Source: an uncultured Parabacteroides sp.
GTDB lineage: Bacteria; Bacteroidota; Bacteroidia; Bacteroidales; Tannerellaceae
Assembly: GCA_944325335.1 (NCBI GenBank)
Contig: CALUZR010000031.1
Location: 1 to 39,973 of the forward strand
DNA: 39,973 bases
Direction: 5' to 3'
Numbering within the stretch: position 1 is the stretch's first letter; every line of letters starts with the position of its first letter. Below, in pieces: positions 34,338 to 39,973 of this stretch. A program made the position numbers and the translations under genes. Under the pieces are notes generated by a model that was not told where the DNA came from, ran no database searches, and saw only the letters and a list, made by a program, of their open reading frames with translations.

Positions 34338-35054
34338 ATGAAAGACTTTGCTATGAAAAGAAAATCCATCAAGGATTGGGGCGATGATGAACGTCCACGC
34401 GAACGGGCACTCCGGCACGGAATTGCTTCCCTCAGTAATGCGGAATTGTTGGCTATCCTGATAGGTTCGGGCAACAACGACGAATCGGCGGTCGAGTTGG
34501 CTCAACGCATTTTGGCTTCTGTCCAACAGAACTTACATGAGTTGAGCCGGCTTACTTTACCGGACTTGATGCGGAACTTCAAAGGAATTGGGCAGGCAAA
34601 AGGATTGACCATCTTGGCTGCCATTGAGCTGGGACGGAGACGCATGGCGATGGAATTACCCCAGCATACTCCTATCGTTACCAGTAAGGATGTGTTTACG
34701 GCATTCTTCCCTTTGGTGGGCGATTTGCCTTACGAGGAGTTTTGGATAGCGGCATTGAATCGCTCCAATAAGATTATCCATAAACAGAAGATAAGTCAGG
34801 GAGGCGTATCGGAAACCGTTGTCGATGTAAAGGTTATCTTAAAGATTGCATTAGAGCAGTTGGCTTCCGGCCTCCTGCTCTGTCATAACCATCCGTCGGG
34901 GAGTACGTCTCCCAGCTCTGCTGATGATAAAATCACATGGGACATCTACCGTGCCGCCCATTGCTGCGGCATCCGGGTGCTCGACCACATCATTATCTCC
35001 GGCACACGCTTCTATAGCTACTCCGACGAAGGCAGGTTGGAAGGTCCTATTTAA
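34338..35054 (+). CDS. radC: RadC/JAB-domain DNA repair-like protein
   Basis: RadC-family proteins have an N-terminal helix-hairpin-helix region and a C-terminal JAB/MPN domain; the cellular role is unclear despite the repair name, and they often lie on genomic islands. The 238-residue protein shows DERPRERALRHGIASLSNAELLAILIGSG (about 15-43), the FKGIGQAKGL hairpin, and the JAMM-like metal motif HNHPSGSTSPSSADD (about 182-196). Starting at the ATG at 34338 (with 34353 possible) fits the promoter at 34284-34314. It follows the ATPase/HNH pair in the same direction and its end overlaps the convergent transporter gene by 8 bases. Confidence 0.88.
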   Translation: MKDFAMKRKSIKDWGDDERPRERALRHGIASLSNAELLAILIGSGNNDESAVELAQRILASVQQNLHELSRLTLPDLMRNFKGIGQAKGLTILAAIELGRRRMAMELPQHTPIVTSKDVFTAFFPLVGDLPYEEFWIAALNRSNKIIHKQKISQGGVSETVVDVKVILKIALEQLASGLLLCHNHPSGSTSPSSADDKITWDIYRAAHCCGIRVLDHIIISGTRFYSYSDEGRLEGPI

Positions 35055-35970
35055 AGGGCAACCGTGGGAAGAGTTTACGGAAACGTACCAAATAGTGGGA
35101 GATATTGTTCCCGGCAATAATCAGCGTGACGGCCAGCAGAATCAAGACGATGCCGGTGCAAAGGCGGGGCGTCAGCGCTTCGCCGAACACCAGCACGCCG
35201 AAGAAGATAGCCGTCAAGGGTTCCAATGCGCCCAAGATGGCGGTCGGCGTCGGTCCGATATATTGGATGGCTTGCGTGGTGCATAAGAATGAAATGACTG
35301 TGGGGAAAAGGGCTAAGGCAATTAAGTTTCCCCACAAGTACCACGTATCGGTAACGCATAAATCCCGGCCGAAATCTACGCGGACTAAGAAGAGCGTGAA
35401 GCCAAAGAGCAATACATAAAACGTCAGCGCCACCGTCGGGACTACCTTCAGCAACGGACGATTGACGCCCACAATATAGATCGCATACGAAAGGGCAGAG
35501 GCCATGGCCAGTCCGATACCTACAAGGCTCAGCGTTTCGCCTCCATCGCCTTGGTATAACAGCCCTATGCCGGAAAGCGCCAGGAAAATGCAGGCAATGG
35601 TGAGCTTCGTCAGTTTTTCCCGGAAGAAAAGGGCCATAATCACGGCTACCATAATCGGATAGACAAACAAAAGGGTCGAAGCGATACCCGCATCCATGTA
35701 GTTATAGCTCAAAAACAGCGTCAGCGAGGAGAGCGCCATCAACATGCCCATCAATGCCAGCGGCAAGACCTCTTTCGGGCGGACTTTAAAACTGCGGCCG
35801 CGTGCTTTAATCATCAACGCCATAATGGGAATGGCCAATGCATAGCGGAAGAAAAGCACCGAGTCGGGATTCATGCCGTCTTTATAAAGCGGCAATGCAA
35901 AAAGGGGATTCATGCCATACGTCGCGGCGGCAATCGTCCCCAGTAGATATCCTTTTGCTTTTACGTTCAT
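35047..35970 (-). CDS. EamA/DMT superfamily transporter
   Basis: A 307-residue protein with ten hydrophobic segments in two EamA repeats: the N-terminal half (GTIAAATYGMNPLFALPLYK..., with FFRYALAIPIMALMI) and the C-terminal half (GIGLAMASALSYAIYIVGVNR..., PTPTAILGALEPLTAIFFGVLVFGE). DMT transporters export metabolites or amino acids; the substrate cannot be told. It is the last gene of a three-gene run with lpxH (3 bases upstream) and the DUF59 gene, and it ends overlapping radC tail to tail. Confidence 0.85.
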   Translation of the reverse strand: MNVKAKGYLLGTIAAATYGMNPLFALPLYKDGMNPDSVLFFRYALAIPIMALMIKARGRSFKVRPKEVLPLALMGMLMALSSLTLFLSYNYMDAGIASTLLFVYPIMVAVIMALFFREKLTKLTIACIFLALSGIGLLYQGDGGETLSLVGIGLAMASALSYAIYIVGVNRPLLKVVPTVALTFYVLLFGFTLFLVRVDFGRDLCVTDTWYLWGNLIALALFPTVISFLCTTQAIQYIGPTPTAILGALEPLTAIFFGVLVFGEALTPRLCTGIVLILLAVTLIIAGNNISHYLVRFRKLFPRLPFK

Positions 35971-35973
35971 ATC

Positions 35974-36741
35974 TTATTCTTCTACTTCAAATTGTTCCAA
36001 GAAAAGGGATTCGCCGTCCCAGACAATGTACGAGAAGTGTTGCATCCAGTCTCCGGCTATCAACAAACGGCTTGTGCGGCTCAGCATTAAGTCGAGCATG
36101 ATATGCCGGTGCCCGAAAATAAAGAAGTGGATATCGGGATGCGCCTGCAAATAGGTCTTGGCAAATCGAACCAAGTATTCGGCACTCTCGCCTTGGTACG
36201 AGACCTCCTCTTGTTTCTTCAATCCCTGCTTCCGGCTGCTAAGGGACCAACCGAGGGCGAAACCGAACGTCCACCGCGGGTGGATGGCGCTATACAAAAT
36301 TTGGCAGACACGGTTCCGGAAGAGCCAGCGCATCAGGCGGAACGCCCGGCTGCGGTCGTCTACCTCGTCTCCATGAGCCAGGAAGAAACGTTTGCCCAGC
36401 AAGTCGACGGTCAAGGGCTCGCGGTGGATGATGGCGCCTACCTCTTGGGGCAGGTAATCGAACATCCAGATATCGTGGTTGCCGATGAAGAAGTGGATTT
36501 CCACACCCGCGTCGGAGAGTTCTGCCACTTTCCCTAAGAAACGGGTAAATCCCTTCGGCACGACGTATTTGTATTCGTACCAATAATCAAACATGTCGCC
36601 GAGGAACCAGATGGACTGGGCGTCGTCCTGGATGCTGTCCAGCCAACGGACCAACCGTCGTTCGGCCGCCCGTCCGTCTTGGAGGAAACGCGCGCCCAGG
36701 TGGGCATCGGAGGCAAAATAGATTTTCGTGCGGGGCTTCAT
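35974..36741 (-). CDS. lpxH: UDP-2,3-diacylglucosamine diphosphatase
   Basis: LpxH-type calcineurin-fold hydrolase that makes lipid X in lipid A synthesis. The 255 residues carry the metallophosphatase motifs in order: FASDAHLGA (near 9-17), GDMFDYW (near 48-54), GNHD (near 92-95), HGDEVDD (near 128-134) and GHRH (near 207-210). The protein matches Bacteroidetes LpxH better than LpxI. It lies 3 bases after the DUF59 gene and 3 bases before the EamA gene. Confidence 0.88.
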   Translation of the reverse strand: MKPRTKIYFASDAHLGARFLQDGRAAERRLVRWLDSIQDDAQSIWFLGDMFDYWYEYKYVVPKGFTRFLGKVAELSDAGVEIHFFIGNHDIWMFDYLPQEVGAIIHREPLTVDLLGKRFFLAHGDEVDDRSRAFRLMRWLFRNRVCQILYSAIHPRWTFGFALGWSLSSRKQGLKKQEEVSYQGESAEYLVRFAKTYLQAHPDIHFFIFGHRHIMLDLMLSRTSRLLIAGDWMQHFSYIVWDGESLFLEQFEVEE

Positions 36742-36744
36742 CCT

Positions 36745-37062
36745 TTACAAGAATCCTAATTCCAGTTTGGCCTCTTCCGACATCATGTCTTTATCCCATT
36801 CCGGCTCGAACACCAGGTTTACTTCCACGTTCTTCACGTCTTGGATCGAAGCGACCTTCATCCGGATGTCTTCCAGCAGGAAATCGGCCGCCGGGCAGTT
36901 GGGCGCGGTCAGCGTCATGTCAATCCGGACGTTTTTCTCGTCGTCTACCTCGATTTTATATATCAAACCCAAGTCGTACACGTTCACCGGGATTTCCGGG
37001 TCGTACACGGTCTTCAGCATGGCTACTATGGCCTCTTCTGTCTGTAGAAATTCATTTTTCAT
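36745..37062 (-). CDS. DUF59/MIP18-family Fe-S assembly factor
   Basis: A 105-residue protein starting at the ATG 37062 (MKNEFLQTEEAIVAML). It carries the DUF59 pattern VYDPEIPVNVYDLGLIYKI (about 17-35) with the conserved Asp-Pro-Glu, and a cysteine in TAPNCPAAD (near 53-60) as in Fe-S assembly factors related to SufT/PaaD. The role is iron-sulfur cluster maturation. The frame extends to 37086 but a strong promoter element (37084-37091) overlaps that region. It is the first gene of the DUF59-lpxH-eamA run. Confidence 0.88.
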   Translation of the reverse strand: MKNEFLQTEEAIVAMLKTVYDPEIPVNVYDLGLIYKIEVDDEKNVRIDMTLTAPNCPAADFLLEDIRMKVASIQDVKNVEVNLVFEPEWDKDMMSEEAKLELGFL

Positions 37063-37083
37063 CTTCCTTCTTTTTAAGCGGGA

Positions 37084-37114
37084 CAAAGGTACGAAACTTT
37101 TCAGAGCAATTCAA
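37084..37114 (-). promoter_or_regulatory. Promoter of the DUF59-lpxH-eamA run
   Basis: On the minus strand TTG (37112-37114), a 20-base spacer, then TACCTTTG (37084-37091): a good Bacteroidetes -33/-7 match 21 bases before the ATG. The -33 part overlaps the end of murF. Confidence 0.7.
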
Positions 37115-38384
37115 TAAGCGATTCCAACGCCATGGCGTGAGAGCCCTTCAACAGGATATGGTAGCCTTCCAGTGGACGTTCCGCGAGGCGGGCACGCAGT
37201 GCGTCGGTCGTGGCAAAGGTCTCATAGGCGTTCTTCGTCTGCGAGAAATGAGGCCCGCAGAGCAAAGCCAGTTCGATGCCGGCCGTCTGCAGTTGGTCTA
37301 CGACCTCCTGGTGCAACGCGTCGCTCGTTTCGCCCAGTTCATACATATCCCCAAGGATGACCGCCTTGGGTTGGCACGTCATGCGGGCGAAGTTGTCCAA
37401 CGCTGCCTTCATGCTGCTGGGGTTGGCGTTGTAGGCATCCACAATGACCTCGTTTTTAGCCGTGCGGAGAAGTTGGGAGCGGTGGTTCGTGGGCTCGTAG
37501 GCCGCAATGGCGCGACTGATACGTTCGGCCGGGATTTTGAAGAACCGCCCGGCGGCCACGGCTGCCAATAAGTTGTCCAGGTTATAATTCCCGATCAGAT
37601 GTGTCTCTACCGTGTGCACTTTTCCCTGCTGCTTCCAGTCGAACGTCAGGTACGGGTCGGCACTCACCACGTGCCCCACGGCAAAATCTCCTTCCGCCTG
37701 CCCATAGGTGATTTGCTCCAGCCCTTTGGCGATGGATTGCAGGTCTTTGTTCTCTTTCTGGATGAATATCTTCCCATGCGTATGGCGGAGGTAATCGTAC
37801 AGCTCGCCTTTCGTATGGAGCACGCCCTCGAACGAGCCGAATCCTTCCAAATGTGCCCGGCCCACGTTCGTGATCAACCCGTAATTCGGGGCCGCAATTT
37901 CGCAGAGCGCCTTGATTTCGCCCGGATGGTTGGCTCCCATCTCGACCACTGCCATCTCGTGGTCTATCGTGAGGCGGAGCAACGTGAGCGGCACGCCGAT
38001 CTCATTATTCAGGTTTCCTTCCGTATATAATACGTTGTATTTGGTCGAGAGGACGGCGGCGAGGAGCTCCTTGGTGGTCGTTTTGCCATTCGTCCCCGTC
38101 ACGGCAATCAGCGGCGTGCCCAGCGCCTTCCGATGCCGGTGCGCCAGTTGTTGCAACGCCCGTAGCGCGTCGTCTACCAGGATACAACGGTCGCCTATCG
38201 CATACTTCGGGTCGTCGATAATGGCATAAGCCGCGCCGGCTTCCAATGCGTCTTTCGCGTACTTGTTTCCGTCGAAACGTTCGCCCTTTAAAGCAAAAAA
38301 CAGGCAGTTCTTCGGGCAGTTCCGGCTATCGGTCGATACCTGCCGGTGATGTATAAACAGTTCGTATAAATCTGAGATATCCAT
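37101..38384 (-). CDS. murF: UDP-MurNAc-tripeptide--D-Ala-D-Ala ligase MurF
   Basis: MurF adds D-Ala-D-Ala to complete the UDP-MurNAc pentapeptide. The ATG at 38384 (MDISDLYELFIHHRQVSTD) gives 427 residues with the ATP loop GTNGKTTTKELL (near 101-112), MGANHPGEI (near 152) and HRSQLL and DAYNANPSSM in the C-terminal domain. The open frame runs on to 38702, but that extension is encoded by a tandem-repeat array and contains a promoter, so it is not part of the protein. It stands apart from the dcw cluster, unlike in E. coli. Confidence 0.94.
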   Translation of the reverse strand: MDISDLYELFIHHRQVSTDSRNCPKNCLFFALKGERFDGNKYAKDALEAGAAYAIIDDPKYAIGDRCILVDDALRALQQLAHRHRKALGTPLIAVTGTNGKTTTKELLAAVLSTKYNVLYTEGNLNNEIGVPLTLLRLTIDHEMAVVEMGANHPGEIKALCEIAAPNYGLITNVGRAHLEGFGSFEGVLHTKGELYDYLRHTHGKIFIQKENKDLQSIAKGLEQITYGQAEGDFAVGHVVSADPYLTFDWKQQGKVHTVETHLIGNYNLDNLLAAVAAGRFFKIPAERISRAIAAYEPTNHRSQLLRTAKNEVIVDAYNANPSSMKAALDNFARMTCQPKAVILGDMYELGETSDALHQEVVDQLQTAGIELALLCGPHFSQTKNAYETFATTDALRARLAERPLEGYHILLKGSHAMALESLIELL

Positions 38385-38411
38385 AATCGAATCTTCTTTA
38401 AAAAAACGGCG

Positions 38412-38441
38412 CAAAAGTACGCATAAAATTGTATCCCGCAA
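38412..38441 (-). promoter_or_regulatory. Promoter of murF
   Basis: On the minus strand TTG (38439-38441), a 19-base spacer, then TACTTTTG (38412-38419). This is a near-ideal Bacteroidetes promoter and supports the ATG at 38384, 28 bases downstream. Confidence 0.75.
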
Positions 38442-38488
38442 GGATTCTGTCCGATTTCTTCCGAATATTCCGCCTGCCATGCGCTCCC

Positions 38489-38720
38489 GGTCGTGGAAAG
38501 TGCTTCTTTTGCCCAAGAAGCACCGCCCACGGTCGTGGATACCGCTTCTTCTGCTCAAGAAGCACTGTCCACGGTCGGGAAAGCCCTTCTTTTGCTCAAG
38601 AAGCATCGCCCACGGCCGTGGAAAGTGCTTCTTCTGCTCAAGAAGCACCGTCCACGACCGCGACAGCCCTTCTTTTGCCCAAGAGGCTCTGCCCACGGCC
38701 ATGACAGTGCTACTTCACCT
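38489..38720. repeat. Tandem repeat array, 41-42-bp period, five and a half units, 3' of mltG
   Basis: Units begin at 38489, 38531, 38573, 38614, 38656 and 38697 (last partial). Each has GGTCGTGG or a variant, then GCTTCTT, six bases, AAGAAGC (a hairpin), then CACCGCCCAC or a variant. The array ends 4 bases from the mltG stop. It lies outside the murF promoter. Confidence 0.9.
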
Positions 38721-38724
38721 CAAG

Positions 38725-39765
38725 TCAGTATATTTTTCGTCGGTTCAGCTCCGCGCGGTACCGATTGGCGTTGCGGTTATGTTCGGCCAGCGTCGCGGCA
38801 AAATTATGGCGCCCGGAAAAGTCCTCTTTGGCACACATGTAGAAATAGCGGTGGTGGGCGGGGTTTAGGACGGCGTCGATGGCGCGGATCGAAGGAATCC
38901 GGATCGGGCCGGGCGGCAATCCCGCGTATTTGTAGGTATTATAGGGCGAATCGATGGCCAAATGCTTGTCGAGGATGCGCTGGAGCGCGAAATCGCCCGC
39001 CGCGAACTTCACGGTAGGGTCCGCCTGGAGGGGCATGCCTGCTTTGAGGCGGTTGAGGTAAAGCCCGGCAATAGTGGGATATTCGTCCGCCACGGCCGAT
39101 TCCTCCTCGATGATGGAAGCCAGCGTGGAGACTTCGACAGGCGTCAAGCCCAGCGCTTCCGCCTTCTTGCGGCGTTCCTCCGTCCAAAAGCGGTTGTATT
39201 CCTGCTTCATGCGCGCCATGAAACGCTCCGGAGAGACGTTCCAATAGATTTCGTACGTATTGGGGATGAAAAGCGCGGGGATCGTCTCGCGGGTGAAGCC
39301 TAAGGAATCGCACCAGGTGGAATCGTTCATGCGGACCAAAAGGTCGATGCCGTGCAGCATAAGTTGGCTATCAATCCGCTCGGCCAACTCCTCTTTCGTG
39401 CGGATGTTGTGGAACGTCAGGCGCGTGGCCTCCTGATGTCCGCTGCGGAGGTTGCGTACGAGCGCCAGATTGTCCATCCGCGGGTCGATGCGGTACCGCC
39501 CCGTCCGCACATGCGGTGGATACTTCATCCATCGGGCCAATAGTTTAAACGTGCTGATGTGTTGGCACGCGGCCGAATCCTCTAAAAGTCGGCAGACGTC
39601 GCCCCAACCCGTTTTTTCATCTATATAAATATAAGTAGGCTTCTCAGGGAAAAAATTGGGCATCCATACGATGCGATAACACCAGACGGCACACGAAAAA
39701 AGGATTAGCGCCAGCGCGACGCCGCAAATCCACGAGCGATGTTGAATGAAAAAGCGTTTATTCAT
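38725..39765 (-). CDS. mltG: Endolytic murein transglycosylase MltG
   Basis: MltG cuts nascent glycan strands near the membrane. The 346-residue protein has an N-terminal membrane anchor (about 12-32), a LysM-like/YceG N-terminal region and the catalytic segment VEVSTLASIIEEESAVADEYPTIAGLY with the active-site glutamate, followed by LQADPTVKF and IDSPYNTYKYAGLPPGPI. Length is usual for YceG proteins. It ends next to the 42-bp array that separates it from murF. A weak -7 element (TATTTTTG on the minus strand, 39801-39808) lies 36 bases upstream. Confidence 0.92.
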   Translation of the reverse strand: MNKRFFIQHRSWICGVALALILFSCAVWCYRIVWMPNFFPEKPTYIYIDEKTGWGDVCRLLEDSAACQHISTFKLLARWMKYPPHVRTGRYRIDPRMDNLALVRNLRSGHQEATRLTFHNIRTKEELAERIDSQLMLHGIDLLVRMNDSTWCDSLGFTRETIPALFIPNTYEIYWNVSPERFMARMKQEYNRFWTEERRKKAEALGLTPVEVSTLASIIEEESAVADEYPTIAGLYLNRLKAGMPLQADPTVKFAAGDFALQRILDKHLAIDSPYNTYKYAGLPPGPIRIPSIRAIDAVLNPAHHRYFYMCAKEDFSGRHNFAATLAEHNRNANRYRAELNRRKIY

Positions 39766-39800
39766 ACTGTTTTTAAACGGTTGATTTTCAGAATCGGCTG

Positions 39801-39808
39801 CAAAAATA
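39801..39808 (-). promoter_or_regulatory. Possible -7 element for mltG
   Basis: Minus-strand TATTTTTG fits TAnnTTTG 36 bases before the mltG ATG, but no matching TTG is present at -33. Confidence 0.3.
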
Positions 39809-39842
39809 ACATCTTTTCTTGGAAAAATAAGCGGAAAATCCC

Positions 39843-39872
39843 TTGTTTATTAAAAAATAAGATATACCTTTG
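39843..39872 (+). promoter_or_regulatory. Promoter of the tRNA-Ser gene
   Basis: TTG (39843-39845), a 19-base spacer, then TACCTTTG (39865-39872): an ideal Bacteroidetes promoter, 29 bases before the tRNA. Confidence 0.75.
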
Positions 39873-39901
39873 CATCGCTGTTCAAGCAAAAACAGTCACA
39901 A

Positions 39902-39973
39902 GGAAGTTTGGGTGAGTGGCTGAAACCAGCAGTTTGCTAAACTGCCGTACGGGTTACCGTACCGGGGGTTCGA
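39902..39973 (+). tRNA. tRNA-Ser (anticodon GCU), cut by the window end
   Basis: GGAAGTT acceptor arm, D-arm GGTGAGTGGCTGAAACC, anticodon stem and loop with TTGCTAA giving anticodon GCT, and a long variable arm (TACGGGTTACCGTA), the mark of a class II serine tRNA. The T-arm begins GGGGGTTCGA where the window ends, so the 3' end is missing. Confidence 0.93.

Larger units (their letters stand above)
38385..38724. other. Intergenic space between mltG and murF
   Basis: About 340 bases hold the murF promoter (38412-38441) and, upstream, the 42-bp tandem array (38489-38720). No coding frame is credible here. Confidence 0.8.

Noticed and set aside
38489..38702. N-terminal extension of MurF by about 106 residues
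   Set aside because: The extension is translated from a tandem repeat with 41-bp units that break the frame pattern, and a strong promoter lies between it and the family start at 38384.

Overview
The window looks like a piece of a Bacteroidales chromosome, probably a Tannerellaceae/Porphyromonadaceae-type organism (family-level placement is a guess). The evidence is a TonB-dependent receptor of the large Bacteroidetes type, DUF3244 and DUF4469 proteins, a TPR/HTH membrane regulator, a meso-diaminopimelate-type MurE, almost no Shine-Dalgarno sequences, and several copies of the Bacteroidetes promoter element TAnnTTTG, some with TTG 19-20 bases upstream. Layout: bases 1-600 hold the tail of a Crp/Fnr-like regulator and a terminator-like inverted repeat. 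Bases 603-16413 (minus strand) are a nearly complete division and cell wall (dcw) cluster, read in the order rsmH, ftsL-like, ftsI, murE, mraY, murD, ftsW, murG, murC, ftsQ, ftsA, ftsZ, yqeY. No mraZ precedes rsmH. Bases 16480-18000 are a decayed stretch with a 26-bp-stem hairpin and a truncated, frameshifted ftsH remnant, followed by birA and a YraN-family gene. Bases 19374-24643 are accessory: an O-antigen-ligase/TPR protein coupled to a degenerate PD-(D/E)XK (Rpn-type) protein, a two-gene unit of a class III nucleotidyl-cyclase-like protein and a small GIY-YIG-like protein, a PIN toxin/antitoxin pair, and an unknown membrane protein. Three of these units are headed by the same ~60-bp repeat that carries a promoter element. 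Bases 24772-31842 hold a surface/regulatory locus: two DUF4469 paralogues around a TonB-dependent receptor, a truncated transglutaminase-like lipoprotein, a DUF3244 protein and a TPR/HTH membrane regulator. Bases 31969-35054 (plus strand) carry an AT-rich ATPase + HNH pair resembling the Septu (PtuA/PtuB) anti-phage system, then radC. Bases 35047-39765 (minus) return to core genes: eamA-type transporter, lpxH, a DUF59 Fe-S assembly factor, murF and mltG. A tRNA-Ser(GCU) runs off the right edge. How the genes work together: rsmH to ftsZ plus murF and mltG form the pathway from UDP-MurNAc to lipid II, septal polymerisation and glycan-strand release; lpxH contributes to lipid A synthesis. The accessory blocks look like defence and mobile cargo. 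The most unusual feature is a set of five locus-specific tandem-repeat arrays (period 23, 24, 40, 42 and 42 bp). Each unit has its own palindromic core, and each array lies at or within about 35 bp of the stop codon of the upstream gene, including inside the essential dcw cluster.
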